The position numbers and the translations under genes were made by a program. A stretch of DNA of 64,000 nucleotides from Chloroflexota bacterium. Lineage in GTDB: Bacteria > Chloroflexota > Dehalococcoidia > UBA2979. The stretch covers positions 1 to 64,000 of the forward strand of contig QWJG01000002.1 of the NCBI GenBank assembly GCA_009391845.1, read 5' to 3'. Below, in pieces: positions 46,082 to 55,623 of this stretch. The notes beneath the pieces are model-generated. The model saw only the letters and a list, made by a program, of their open reading frames with translations. It searched no databases and had not been told where the DNA came from. Position 1 is the first letter of the stretch, and every line of letters begins with the position of its first letter.

Positions 46082-46174
46082 GCGTCGCTCCTCGGCGGGT
46101 CGCGCGGCGACCTCAGCGGATCGAGTGTAGGAGTCGCCTGTTCGGGCGGTCAACGAATGTCCGAGATGGCCGGA

Positions 46175-46435
46175 TCAGCGATCTCCCGGATCGGGCGACG
46201 GAACCTCACTCCCGAAGAGCGCCGCCTCGATCGCCGGGTCGATCGGTGCGCCCCGTTCCAGCAGTGCTTTCGCCCGCCGGTGCAGGGTGGGGCGGTCCAT
46301 CAGGATCCGCCGTTCGCACCCGTTGCAGCGCAGGCCGATGTCCGCGCCGACGCGCACTACGGTCCATGCGTGCGCGCCACACGGATGCGCCTTGCGCATC
46401 TCGATCACGTCGCCCATGCGCACATCGAGGGCCAT
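46175..46435 (-). CDS. DUF951 domain protein
   Basis: An 86-aa protein with the full DUF951 signature: VRMGDVIEMRKAHPCGAHAW (~5-24), VVRVGADIGLRCNGCERRILMDR (~26-48). Three Cys residues, one in HPCG and two in CNGC, could bind zinc. The family is nearly universal in Firmicutes and Chloroflexota, and its role is unknown. The C-terminal ~35 residues (RRAKALLERGAPIDPAIEAAL) are an extra helix. It follows pyrF by 18 bp. Confidence 0.85.
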   Translation of the reverse strand: MALDVRMGDVIEMRKAHPCGAHAWTVVRVGADIGLRCNGCERRILMDRPTLHRRAKALLERGAPIDPAIEAALFGSEVPSPDPGDR

Positions 46436-46453
46436 CAGCGGGTGAGGGCGCGC

Positions 46454-47302
46454 CTAGCGCGCTGCATTGATCGCGTCGCGCAGCACGCGTGCAGCGTCGT
46501 ACGCGGCCTCGGCCCAGCCGCCCACCGCGCAGCCGTTCTTGAACGGCTGCGCGTACAGCACGCCGCGCGATGCGTTGACCAGCACGCCGCGTCCGTTCGC
46601 GTCGATCGCCGCGCCGACGGCGGCGTTGATGTCGCCCTGCTGGGCGCCGACGCCCGGCAGCAGCATGAGCTGGTCCGGGCAGATCGCCCGCACCCGCGCC
46701 GCCTCTTCGGGGTAGGTCGCGCCGACTACCAGGCCGACGTTGCCCTTCACGTTCCAACCTCGGGACAGTTCGGCGACGCGCTCGTAGAGGCGCACGTCGC
46801 CGGCCATCATGTCCTGCAGATCGCCGGCGCTCGGGTTCGAGGTGCGGCAGAGCACGAAGACGTGGCGATCCTCGTAGGCGAGGAACGGCTCGAGTGCATC
46901 GATGCCCAGGTAGGGGTTGAGCGTGACGGCGTCGACCCCGACCCAGTCGTACAGCGCGCTGGCGTAGGCGGCGGCAGTGTGACCAACATCGCCGCGCTTC
47001 GCGTCCAGCAGTACCGGGATGTGATCCGGCACCGCGGCTACCACCTCGCGGAGGATGCGCCAGCCCTCGTCGCCGTACTGCTCGAAGAACGCGGCGTTCG
47101 GCTTGTAGGCGCAGACCAGCTTCGAGGTGGCTTCGATGACGCCGATCAGGAAGTCGCGGACGCTGACCCCGGCGGGGATGCGATCCGGGTCCGGATCGAG
47201 GCCGACGCAGAGGAGCGAGTTGTTCGCCTCGACCGCGCCGTCCAGCCGCTCGCGGAAACGCCCGGCGATTCGTGTACTCGGGCGTGCCTCGGTTGTCGTC
47301 AT
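46454..47302 (-). CDS. pyrF: Orotidine 5'-phosphate decarboxylase
   Basis: Converts OMP to UMP in pyrimidine synthesis; 282 aa. The catalytic Lys-Asp set is in VLLDAKRGDVGHTAAAYA (~97-114), with CVGLDPDPDRIP near the start, VTLNPYLGIDALEPFL, and the phosphate loop MLLPGVGAQQGDI. The longer sequence and the DAKRGDI-T motif mark it as the type 2 family seen in actinobacteria and Chloroflexota. Its ATG is two bases from the murI stop. Confidence 0.94.
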   Translation of the reverse strand: MTTTEARPSTRIAGRFRERLDGAVEANNSLLCVGLDPDPDRIPAGVSVRDFLIGVIEATSKLVCAYKPNAAFFEQYGDEGWRILREVVAAVPDHIPVLLDAKRGDVGHTAAAYASALYDWVGVDAVTLNPYLGIDALEPFLAYEDRHVFVLCRTSNPSAGDLQDMMAGDVRLYERVAELSRGWNVKGNVGLVVGATYPEEAARVRAICPDQLMLLPGVGAQQGDINAAVGAAIDANGRGVLVNASRGVLYAQPFKNGCAVGGWAEAAYDAARVLRDAINAAR

Positions 47303-47304
47303 GC

Positions 47305-48123
47305 TCAGCTCCCCACCGTTGCCAGGCGTCGCCGGATATTGGCGAGCGCCGGCAGTGTCTCTCCAACGTCGCGCAGGCAGTCCACGGCGGCTGCGAATGC
47401 GCGACGGTCACCTGTCACATCGTAATCCACCGGGCGCACAGCGCCCGCTGTCACGTGCTGCGCGACGCCCTCGAGGACGGCGAGCGTGCGTCGTGCGACC
47501 GCGTCCGCCGCATCGATGATCGCCACGTGCTCCGGGAGCAGCGTGCGCAACGGCGCGGCGACGAAGCCGTAATGCGTGCAGCCGAGGGCGACCGCGTCAG
47601 CGCCGAGGGCGATCGGTTCACGGATCGCCTGCTCCAGCATCGCCAGCACCTGCGGATCGCGGGCACGCCCCGCCTCGATCAGATCGGCGAGGCCGGGCAT
47701 CGGCACGGTGTGCACGGTCACGCCAACGGCGTGATCGGCCTCGAGGCGCGCGAAGCGCTCACCGGCGGCGGTGCCGGCGGTCGCGAGCACGATTACGCGT
47801 CGGCTTTTCGTCTGTTCTGCGGCGGGTTTGAGCGGCGGCTCCATGCCGATCACCGGCACGGGCAGCTCCGCGCGCAGCCGTTCGAGGGCGGCGGAGGTGG
47901 CGGTGTTGCAGGCGACGACCAGCGCGGTGCAACCGCGATCGACGAGCGACTGGCCGACTACGAGGACGCGTGCTTCCAGTTCGGCAGGGGACTGCCCGCC
48001 GTAGGGGAAACAGGCGGTGTCGCCGAGATAGAGGATGGGCAGCGCGGGGGCGCGGGCACGGAGCGCGCGGGCAACGGTCAGGCCGCCAAGACCGGAATCG
48101 AAGATACCGACATGGGCGAGCAC
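47305..48123 (-). CDS. murI: Glutamate racemase
   Basis: Makes D-glutamate for peptidoglycan; about 272 aa. Both catalytic Cys residues are present, ALVVACNTATSAALE and DAVALGCTHYGFV, with the N-terminal HVGIFDSGLGGLTVARAL and YLGDTACFPYGGQS. Three GTG starts are possible (48156, 48135, 48123). I chose 48123 because GGAGGTGGAG lies at a proper distance. It is upstream of pyrF in an operon. Confidence 0.93.
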   Translation of the reverse strand: MLAHVGIFDSGLGGLTVARALRARAPALPILYLGDTACFPYGGQSPAELEARVLVVGQSLVDRGCTALVVACNTATSAALERLRAELPVPVIGMEPPLKPAAEQTKSRRVIVLATAGTAAGERFARLEADHAVGVTVHTVPMPGLADLIEAGRARDPQVLAMLEQAIREPIALGADAVALGCTHYGFVAAPLRTLLPEHVAIIDAADAVARRTLAVLEGVAQHVTAGAVRPVDYDVTGDRRAFAAAVDCLRDVGETLPALANIRRRLATVGS

Positions 48124-48281
48124 GGCCAGCTCCACCTCCGGTGGGGGCGCAGACACCTCCAGCCACGTTACCAGAGCGTCCTCGCACGGCAGCAGGTCAC
48201 ATTCCCCGGTCCCTGTTCGGAGTGGGAACCGCCCGCTACGATCAGGAGGCCCTGACGTTTACGTGCACGTGAATCACGGAT

Positions 48282-49493
48282 GTGGTGACGGTGGCAACGT
48301 TTGATCCGTTCCGCGCGTCCTACCTCGACAATCCGTACCCGTCGCTGGCCCGCTTGCGGGTGGAGGATCCGGTCCACCGCTCCAGCCTGATCGAGGGCTG
48401 GGTGGTCTCCAGACACAGCGACGCGCGCGATCTGCTGCGCGACAACGTGCACTTCAGTAACGACCCAACGACCGCATCCGCCGGGCTGGGCACGCACGTC
48501 GCGGAGAGCCGACGGCGCTCGCCGATCGGCCATGCGCCACTGCTCGGCAGCTCCGATCCGCCCGTGCACACGCGGCTGCGATCGATCGTCTCGAAGCTCT
48601 TCACCCCGCGAATTGTCGAGGCCGCCCGACCGCGCATCCGCGCGATCATCGAGGAGCTGATCGAAGCCGTGGAGGCGGAGCCGCGCACCGATTTCATGGC
48701 GTCGTTCGCACAGCCGCTGCCGGTGTACATCGTCGGCGCGCTGCTCGGCCTCAGTTCCGAGGAGCAAGGCCCCGTCCGCGAATGGACGCGCGCGCTGATG
48801 CGCGTGGTCGGTGGCGGCGAGCTGCCGCCCTCGGCGTACCGCGAAGCCGATGTCGCGTCGAAGGAACTCCGCGCGTTCCTCGATCGCTACTCCGACACGC
48901 ACGAGGGCGGCACGATCCTCTCCGAGATCGTGGCGGCGCAGGCCAACCCGGATCGGCTGTCGCCGGACGAGGCCGTCGCCTTCGTCACGTTCCTCTACCA
49001 GGCCGGCGGCGGCCCGACCGCGATGATGCTCGGCAACGTGATGCTCGCGCTGTTGAGCCACCCCGATCAGTGGCAACGGCTGCGCGACGATCCGACGCTG
49101 GCGCGCTCCGCGCTGATCGAATCGTTGCGCTGGGACAGCGCGACGCACCTGCTGCTCCGCTTCGCGCTCGAAGAAACGACGATCGGGCGCCGGACCGTCG
49201 CTCCCGGCGAAACGGTGTTCGCGCATGTCGTCGCGGCGCACCGCGACCCCGAGGTCTTCACGGACCACGATCGCTTCGACATCACGCGCGGCGTCGACAC
49301 CGGCGACATCCTCTCCTTCGGGATCGGACCGCACTTCTGCCTCGGCCAGCCGCTGGCGTTGATCCAGGGTGAGGAGCTACTGTAGGTGATCGTCGAACGG
49401 CTGCCCGCGATCGCGCTGCCGCGCGACGGGCTGACGAGGGCACAAGAGCTGCTGCTGCGCGGCCCCGCGCGCCTCGAATTGACGTTGCGCTAG
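48282..49493 (+). pseudogene. Cytochrome P450 interrupted by an in-frame amber codon
   Basis: A P450 monooxygenase of 403 codons if read through. Conserved parts: SSDPPVHTRLRSIVSKLFTP (C-helix), ESLRW (ExxR), and the heme loop FGIGPHFCLGQPLA (Cys353). Just after GEELL the frame meets TAG (49383-49385), then continues VIVERLPAIALPRDGLTRAQELLLRGPARLELTLR, the normal P450 end, to another TAG. The truncated 367-aa form would lose the final beta-bulge region. The I-helix reads YQAGGGPTAMM, so the usual acid-Thr pair for O2 activation is altered. It may be a decaying gene, a sequencing error or a readthrough case. Confidence 0.8.
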
Positions 49494-50252
49494 ATGCGCG
49501 TCGACGTCGCAATCGTCCCGCCCACGGAGGCGCCGCGCGATCAGACATGCCTGGTCGTCGACGTGTTGCGTGCGACCTCGGTGCTCGCGGTGCTGCTGGA
49601 GCGGGGCATCGAGGCGATCTACCCGACCGCGACGATCGAGGACGGACTGGCGCTACGCGCGACGCTCGTCGCCGAGGGCAACCGGGTCTTCCTACTCGGG
49701 GAACGGGACAGCCTCCCGCCCGCGGGCTTCGACGCCGGCAACTCCCCGACCGCCCTCGAGCGTGCCGAGCTGCGGGGACTGATCGCGGTCCAGGCCACCT
49801 CGAACGGAACGCCCGCGCTGCTTGCGTGCGTCGGTGCGCCACTGGTGATGCCGGCGGCCGTCCTCAACGCAGCGGCGGTGACCGACGCGGCGATCGCGGC
49901 CGACCGCGACGTGCTGATCGTCTGCGCCGGGCTGCGTGGCGGCTTCGGCGAAGACGACGTGCTGGCCGCCGGGCTGCTCGCGAATCGGCTGGTCGCGGCG
50001 GGCGCCACCCCAGGAGGACCGGAGGCCCGTGACGCCCTCGCGCGTTACGCCGTCGCTCGCGCGGATCTCGCAGCCGCGTTCCGGCTGACCGAGCACGGCG
50101 CGATCACCGTCGAGCGTGGCTTCGACGACGACATCGTGCTTTGCGCGACAGCGGACCGGTACCACGGCGTGGCGGCGCTCGGCGAAGAGGCCGGTCGGCC
50201 GGTGCTTCGCCCGATCGCCCCGAACGCCGCGAAGACGCCGGGCGCGCGCTAG
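49494..50252 (+). CDS. comB: 2-phosphosulfolactate phosphatase (ComB family)
   Basis: ComB-family phosphatase of 252 aa, the second enzyme of coenzyme M (sulfolactate) synthesis in methanogens but widespread in bacteria without coenzyme M. Signatures: LVVDVLRATSVLAVLLERG (~20-38, metal-binding Asp), GFDAGNSPTALERAEL (~79-94), QATSNGTPALLAC and CAGLRGGFGEDDVLAAG. It begins directly after the P450 frame's final TAG, so the two are in one transcription unit. No ComA or ComC is nearby, so the true substrate may differ. Confidence 0.85.
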   Translation: MRVDVAIVPPTEAPRDQTCLVVDVLRATSVLAVLLERGIEAIYPTATIEDGLALRATLVAEGNRVFLLGERDSLPPAGFDAGNSPTALERAELRGLIAVQATSNGTPALLACVGAPLVMPAAVLNAAAVTDAAIAADRDVLIVCAGLRGGFGEDDVLAAGLLANRLVAAGATPGGPEARDALARYAVARADLAAAFRLTEHGAITVERGFDDDIVLCATADRYHGVAALGEEAGRPVLRPIAPNAAKTPGAR

Positions 50253-50294
50253 CACGCTGCCAACGCCGGACCACGGGTTGAGGTCGAGCCTGGA

Positions 50295-52016
50295 CTAGAG
50301 CTGGGTTGGCGTGCCCGCGGCGCCGCTCGGGCCACCTGGCCCGCCGCCGGAACGCATCCGCTTGTAAGTCTCGCGCCCACGCTTCACACGCTGCGCGAAC
50401 TCGTCGGCGGGATCGACCGGACGTGGCACGCGCGGCGGGCGAATCTGTTCCAGTTGATCGCGGAGCTCCTCGGACGGCGGGTGCGACTTCTCCCATTCCG
50501 CCAGCTCGGCGGCCCAGCGGCGCACCTGATCGGGATCGGCCTCGTGGCCGCCGTATCGCGCGGCATCGAAGGCCTCGGCGATCTCGCGGAAGACCGGCGC
50601 CTCGAGCACGATCCCAGAGGCGGTCGAGTATTCCAACGGCGTCTCGGAGCGGCGCCGTTCGAATCCGCGATCCTCCGCGTCAACGACGCTGCGGCCGTAG
50701 ACGCCGTAGATCGGGCGCAGCGCGAACCAGCCCTCGTGAGCGCCGCCGTGCCCGCGACGGATCAGGTTGCGCAGCAGGCCACCGAGGCCGGAGCCACCGC
50801 CGGAGTCGCTACGGAACTCGTCGAACTCGTCCTCCGGCGTGCTGTCGCGGCGATCGAGGAGCGCGCGACCACCACGGTAGGACAGCCAGACGAGGGCCAC
50901 GAAGATCAGCACCTTCAGCACGTCGAGCGGCCAGCGCGGGAGGATGAAGTCGTCCTGCTCTTGCCCCTCCGCAAGGTTCTCGGGCTCGATAAAGTTCTGC
51001 GGCACCTCGAGGTCCAACAGCCGCTCGGCCAGCGCGTCCGGGATCAGGAAGTCGATGATCGGCACGAGGATCCAGAAGATCGGTGTGAGGATGATGATCA
51101 GCAGCCACTCGACGATCCCGCCGATCGAATCGCCAACGAACGCGATGAACCGCGTCACATCGAGCAAAGCGAGCAGGCCGAAGGACACCGCGATCACACC
51201 GAGCAACAACAGCGTCGCGGTGACCGAGACGCCCCAGGCGCCGAGTCGTTCGCGGCCCTCGGCGGGGAGTGCGGCCCGCTCACCATTCGCGACGGCGAGC
51301 GCCAGCAGGCCAAGCATGAAGTACGGCACGGAGTAGACCGCGAGCTGGCCAACGTCGTTCAGCCGCGCCAGTACCAGCGAGCCGAGGATGATCGCGAAGC
51401 CGATGCCAAACGATCGCAGCACGTGCTCGAAACGCACGATGCGACGCCCGGCGTAGAGGAAGCGCAGCCAGGCCGCGAGCATCCCGACGAAGGTCATCAC
51501 GATCGCGGTCCCGCCGCCGATCACCACGCCACCGCGATCGACGACCGCCTGGAAGTTGGCGCCGCTGGAGACGTAGGACTGCGGGTCATCGAGGAAGCTG
51601 GCGAGCCCCTGGTTCTGCCAGACGAGCAGGTCCTGCGCGAAGGTGACGTGCAGGAGCACGTTCAGGCCGATCACGGACGCCAGTACCAGTGCGATCGCGC
51701 CCAGCGTGCCGCCCAGCTTGAGCTGGACCAGACCGCGCATCAGCCAGAAGCCGCCGAACCCCGCCAGCATCACCACCCAGATGCTGGGACCGGCGGTCGC
51801 CGACTCCGCTCGCGAGGCGAGAAGCTGGACCACCTCCCGCGCGCGATCGGGGTCGCTGAAGTCGCCAGCGGCGTTCCGGAAGCTCAGCTCGCGCGAGAGC
51901 TGCCTGAGGTAACCGCGTTCGCCAATCGTCGCGACAACGGTGATCGCGACGAACCAGGCGATCGTCTCCATCGCCACGTAGAGCGTGTCCAGCAGGTTCC
52001 GCTGCCAGTTGGTCAT
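50295..52016 (-). CDS. DUF4129 domain membrane protein
   Basis: A 573-aa polytopic protein with about nine or ten transmembrane helices. The soluble C-terminal DUF4129 domain is around residues 438-520 (IYGVYGRSVVDAEDRGFERRRSETPLEY, then EAFDAARYGG). A Gly-rich tail follows. Unlike many relatives it has no transglutaminase core. It is the last gene of the operon MoxR-DUF58-DUF4129 and overlaps the DUF58 gene by four bases (ATGA). Such modules are thought to assemble or activate membrane or cell-surface complexes, but the target is not known. Confidence 0.85.
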   Translation of the reverse strand: MTNWQRNLLDTLYVAMETIAWFVAITVVATIGERGYLRQLSRELSFRNAAGDFSDPDRAREVVQLLASRAESATAGPSIWVVMLAGFGGFWLMRGLVQLKLGGTLGAIALVLASVIGLNVLLHVTFAQDLLVWQNQGLASFLDDPQSYVSSGANFQAVVDRGGVVIGGGTAIVMTFVGMLAAWLRFLYAGRRIVRFEHVLRSFGIGFAIILGSLVLARLNDVGQLAVYSVPYFMLGLLALAVANGERAALPAEGRERLGAWGVSVTATLLLLGVIAVSFGLLALLDVTRFIAFVGDSIGGIVEWLLIIILTPIFWILVPIIDFLIPDALAERLLDLEVPQNFIEPENLAEGQEQDDFILPRWPLDVLKVLIFVALVWLSYRGGRALLDRRDSTPEDEFDEFRSDSGGGSGLGGLLRNLIRRGHGGAHEGWFALRPIYGVYGRSVVDAEDRGFERRRSETPLEYSTASGIVLEAPVFREIAEAFDAARYGGHEADPDQVRRWAAELAEWEKSHPPSEELRDQLEQIRPPRVPRPVDPADEFAQRVKRGRETYKRMRSGGGPGGPSGAAGTPTQL

Positions 52017-53344
52017 GTCGCCGCTTCCGTCCGCTCGCGGGCCGGTCCAGCGGCCGGTTCGGGCGTCGGATCGGGGCGGTCGCCGGCGAGCACGGTGGTG
52101 GTGAGATCACCCAGTTCGCGCGCCAGCGCCGCCTCAAGCTCCTCCATCTGGGCGGCGACCTCGGAGACCGGGATGCGGCCAAGGGCGGCGTCCCACGGAG
52201 CTTCGGAGGTCTTCACGATGTGCACGAAGTGGCCCTCACGACGGAGCCGGTGCAGCGTGGCGACCAGCTCCTCCGGCATCACGGCGGCGACGACCACCAC
52301 CGTCGAGCCGGCGGGCAGCGCCCCCGTCGAGGCGCCCTCCAGTTCGCGCGCGAGGCTAGAGATCGTGAAGGCGCTGACCGCGGCAAGCGCCTCCAGCACC
52401 CTGTTCAGTCGATCCGGGTGCCGCCCCACGCCGAGGCGAATCGGGCGCCCCTGCCCGGGGAAGGCGCCGTTCGCGATCACGCCGACGGCGAGATCGGCCT
52501 CGTAGGCCCAGCGCGCCACCGAGGCGGCGACGGAGATGCCACGTTCGAGGACGATCGGATCGCTGCCCTGCCAGCTCCGCGCAAAGGTGCCGACGTTGAG
52601 CGCGACGACGATCGCCTGCGCGCGCGAGGGTTCGTACAACCTCGATTGGAGGCGCTGCACGCGGGCGGTGGCGTTCCAATCGATCCGCTTCATCGGGTCG
52701 CCGGGTTGGTAGTCACGGACGCCGACCACCCGCGAGGGATCCTCGTAAATGCGATTGCCCCCACGCAGCTCGCCGAAGGGACGGGCGCTGTCCAGGCCCA
52801 GCTCCGGCAGCGCGTAGGTCTGCGGGTACACCACCAGCGTCGTCGCCGGGATCTCCGGCGTCAGTTCCCGTTCGAAAAAGCCGAAGATGTCGCCGGAGCG
52901 CAGCCGGGTCGGCCCGATCCGGTAGTAGCCCCGCTTGGTCGCCTGCACCTCGACGGGCCATTCCAGGTGATCGTGACGGCCGAGGGCGGTGTTGCGCTGG
53001 AGGATGCTGACACCCGGAGTGCCGCCAGCGAAGGTGCGGCCGCGCGTCACCACCAGATCGCGCGGGAGTTGCTCACGCACCTCGATCCAGGGGACCGGGA
53101 ACGCCTTGCGGTTCGCCAGGCGGATCGTGAGCACGGCCTTTTCGCCGACGAAGAGGCGGTGCTCGGAGATCTCGCGTTCGTAGTGCACGTCCTCGAGCGA
53201 GATGCGTGCCCAGAGACGGCCGGCGGTGCTGCTTCCCAGCACGAGCATCCCGAGGATGATCACGACGGGCGAACTCGTGAGCAGCCCCACGCCGATCAGG
53301 ATGGAGGATCCGAGCAGCCAGCTATCGTCGACGAGGGTCCGCAT
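52013..53344 (-). CDS. DUF58 domain protein
   Basis: A 443-aa protein with two N-terminal membrane helices (LLGSSILIGVGLLTSSPVVIILGMLVLGSS), a beta-rich region, and the DUF58 signature DYQPGDPMKRIDWNATARVQRL (~222-243). The C-terminal part has a VWA-like fold (AIVVALNVGTF). DUF58 proteins pair with MoxR ATPases. Twelve bases separate it from the MoxR gene, and it overlaps the DUF4129 gene downstream. Confidence 0.9.
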   Translation of the reverse strand: MRTLVDDSWLLGSSILIGVGLLTSSPVVIILGMLVLGSSTAGRLWARISLEDVHYEREISEHRLFVGEKAVLTIRLANRKAFPVPWIEVREQLPRDLVVTRGRTFAGGTPGVSILQRNTALGRHDHLEWPVEVQATKRGYYRIGPTRLRSGDIFGFFERELTPEIPATTLVVYPQTYALPELGLDSARPFGELRGGNRIYEDPSRVVGVRDYQPGDPMKRIDWNATARVQRLQSRLYEPSRAQAIVVALNVGTFARSWQGSDPIVLERGISVAASVARWAYEADLAVGVIANGAFPGQGRPIRLGVGRHPDRLNRVLEALAAVSAFTISSLARELEGASTGALPAGSTVVVVAAVMPEELVATLHRLRREGHFVHIVKTSEAPWDAALGRIPVSEVAAQMEELEAALARELGDLTTTVLAGDRPDPTPEPAAGPARERTEAAT

Positions 53345-53356
53345 TGGCGGCCGGTC

Positions 53357-54373
53357 TCAGCGTGCGTCCGCGATCGGAACGACGACCTCGGCGACCACTT
53401 CGTCGAGCACCTCATCGGTGGCCCGACCGCGCAGGCGGGTGTTCGAGTTGAGGACGAGCCGGTGCGCGAGCACCGGATGCGCGAGCGTCTTCACGTCGTC
53501 CGGCCGCACGTAGTCACGCCCGTGGATCGCCGCCCAACCGCGCGCGGCGCGGAAGAGCGCCAGTGAGGCGCGCGGGCTGGCACCCAGATCGAACGCCTCG
53601 TGGCGACGGGTGGCACGGCAGAGCTGCACTGCGTAGCGGGCGACCGCTTCCTCGACGTGAATCGCGGAGAGCATCGCGCCCAGCCGCGTCAACTCCTCGG
53701 CGTCGATCACCGCGCCGAGGTCGTCGAGCGGAGAAGAGTCCTCGAAGCGATGGACGATCGCGAGTTCGTCGGCCTCGCTCGGGTAGCCGAGCTTCATCCG
53801 CACGAAGAAACGGTCGAGCTGCGCCTCCGGGAGCGGGAAGGTGCCCTCGAGCTCCACAGGGTTCTGCGTCGCGAGCACGATGAACGGATTGGGCAGCGGC
53901 TTGGTGATCCCGTCGACCGTGATCGTGCGCTCCTCCATCGCCTCCAGGAGCGCGGACTGGGTGCGCGGGGTGGCGCGGTTGATCTCGTCGGCGAGCACGA
54001 TGTTCGCGACGATCGGACCGGGGCGGTACTCGAACTCGCCGCTCTTCTGTGAGTAAAAGTTGATGCCGACGACGTCCGAGGGCATCAGGTCCGGCGTGAA
54101 CTGGATCCGATGGAAGCTGGCGCCGATCGACTTCGCCAACGTGCGCGCCGTCGTCGTCTTGCCGGTGCCGGGCACGTCCTCGAGGAGCACGTGGCCGCGG
54201 TTGAGCAGCGCGACGAGCAGCAGATCGACGGCGTCATCGGCACCCACCACTACGCGCTGCACGTTCTCACGCACGCGATCGGCGGCAGCCTGGATCGCGG
54301 TCGCCGCAGCGGCCCCATCCGCCCGCGAGGGCGCGGCGGACGCGGCCTGGCCCTCGGTGGTCACATCGACCAC
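53357..54373 (-). CDS. MoxR-family AAA+ ATPase
   Basis: A 338-aa AAA+ chaperone-like ATPase. Walker A is LLEDVPGTGKTTTARTLA (~63-80), Walker B IVLADEINRATPRTQSALLEAMEE (~125-148), sensor 1 FIVLATQNPVELEGTFPLPEAQLDRF. The C-terminal lid helices follow (SPRASLALFRAARGWAAIHGRDYVRPDDV). First gene of the three-gene operon; GGGGGAAC precedes the GTG. It probably remodels or activates the DUF58/DUF4129 partners or their clients. Confidence 0.93.
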   Translation of the reverse strand: MVDVTTEGQAASAAPSRADGAAAATAIQAAADRVRENVQRVVVGADDAVDLLLVALLNRGHVLLEDVPGTGKTTTARTLAKSIGASFHRIQFTPDLMPSDVVGINFYSQKSGEFEYRPGPIVANIVLADEINRATPRTQSALLEAMEERTITVDGITKPLPNPFIVLATQNPVELEGTFPLPEAQLDRFFVRMKLGYPSEADELAIVHRFEDSSPLDDLGAVIDAEELTRLGAMLSAIHVEEAVARYAVQLCRATRRHEAFDLGASPRASLALFRAARGWAAIHGRDYVRPDDVKTLAHPVLAHRLVLNSNTRLRGRATDEVLDEVVAEVVVPIADAR

Positions 54374-54538
54374 GGTGTTCCCCCTGCTTCATCCCCGTGA
54401 AAGTCGTGCGAGCGTAGCAGAGCGGTTCGCCCGCCGAGCCATCCGCGCAGCTACCCGCCGCAGCGCTGCAACCAACGCGCCCGTACACTGCCCTCGACCC
54501 CGGTCACTGCCGAGGCGAGCAGGAACGAGGCACGGACC

Positions 54539-54988
54539 ATGGGAGGCGATTCGGACGGAACGGCATCGCCGAATGGGCGGGCCGAAGAAATCGGCGCGCG
54601 GCGCGCGGTCCTGATCGAGCTCCTCGCGGAGCTGCCGGAGACCCGGCTCTCGAAGCCAACGACGCGCCATGGTTGGACGCTTCGCCACGAACTCGCCTGG
54701 CTCGCAGCGGCGGACGCGGAGCTACTCCAGCGCCTGGAACTGACCTCCGGCGCGAACAACGATGAGCCGCACTGGCGCCGGGTGCGCGGGGAAGCGATGC
54801 ACGCCGCGCAAGAGATGCGCCTGGCGGCGCTGCGCGAACACCTCGCAACCAGCGGCGGCCTGGTCGCGACGAGCCTCACGAAGCACGCCGCGCGCCTGAA
54901 CGACCCGATGATCCGCGCAGCGCTGGAGACCCACCGCGGGCACGGTGACTCGGCGACCGCCGCGCTTCGCGAGATGCTCGCGAAGTAG
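54539..54988 (+). CDS. DinB/maleylpyruvate isomerase-like helical protein
   Basis: A 149-aa protein with a likely four-helix-bundle fold. The segment RRAVLIELLAELPETRLSKPTTRHGWTLRHELAWLAAADAELLQRLE resembles the first two helices of DinB/MDMPI N-terminal domains, with a GWT-x-R-x-E-L-A-W-L block and a possible metal His. The second metal His may lie in HRGHGDSATAAL near the C-terminus. A thiol-dependent transferase role is possible; the exact function is unknown. Alone between two divergent units. Confidence 0.6.
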   Translation: MGGDSDGTASPNGRAEEIGARRAVLIELLAELPETRLSKPTTRHGWTLRHELAWLAAADAELLQRLELTSGANNDEPHWRRVRGEAMHAAQEMRLAALREHLATSGGLVATSLTKHAARLNDPMIRAALETHRGHGDSATAALREMLAK

Positions 54989-55145
54989 CCGCCCGCCGCC
55001 TGACGGCCGACCTGGCGTCAGAACCCGACACCGCGGTCCGGCACCATGACCTCGGAGCCGCGCGTCGCTTTACCTCGCAGGTAATTGGCACGATGACCTT
55101 CGGCCCCCACGCTGTCAGCAACGAGTCGAGTGGAGGTGAGCCGTT

Positions 55146-55475
55146 GTGCGACGCATCTACCTGATCGCGGCGATTGTTGGCGCGATCGCCCCGTATGCCT
55201 TCTTCGTGAGCTTCGTTGCCGACGAGGGCGTCGGGTTGCCGACGTTCGTCCGCGCCGTGTTCGCCAACGGCGCGGCGGGCGGATTCGCGACGGATCTGCT
55301 GATCAGCTCCGCGGTGTTCTGGAGCTACATGTTCAGCCGCCGCGACGGCCCGAATCCGTGGCCGATCGTCGCCGTGAACCTGCTGATCGGCCTCTCCTGC
55401 GCGCTCCCGCTCTACCTGTACCAGGCGAGTGGATCGGCCTCGAACGGCGCGGTGTCGAGGTCGCGCGCCGGCTAG
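55146..55475 (+). CDS. DUF2834 membrane protein
   Basis: A 109-aa protein with three hydrophobic helices (IYLIAAIVGAIAPYAFFVSF, FATDLLISSAVFWSYMF, WPIVAVNLLIGLSCALPLYLYQ). The pattern F-A-N-G-A-A-G-G-F-A-T-D-L-L and G-L-S-C-A-L-P-L-Y-L-Y matches DUF2834. Function unknown. GGAGG nine bases upstream supports the GTG start. Confidence 0.75.
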   Translation: MRRIYLIAAIVGAIAPYAFFVSFVADEGVGLPTFVRAVFANGAAGGFATDLLISSAVFWSYMFSRRDGPNPWPIVAVNLLIGLSCALPLYLYQASGSASNGAVSRSRAG

Positions 55476-55623
55476 CGCTCCGCCGCGGCAGCGCGCCGAT
55501 CCCGAGGGCTGTCGGGCCTCGGCTGCGCCCCTGCGCTGCCGGCAACGAAATCCGATCAGCGCCTACATGGGCACCCCCGCCACTGGTACGCTTTGGGGCA
55601 GTGAAACGGGGGTTTGCTGCGTT

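Noticed and set aside
50454..52505. A 683-residue open frame on the plus strand
   Set aside because: It is antisense to the DUF4129 and DUF58 genes, with the composition of a shadow frame.
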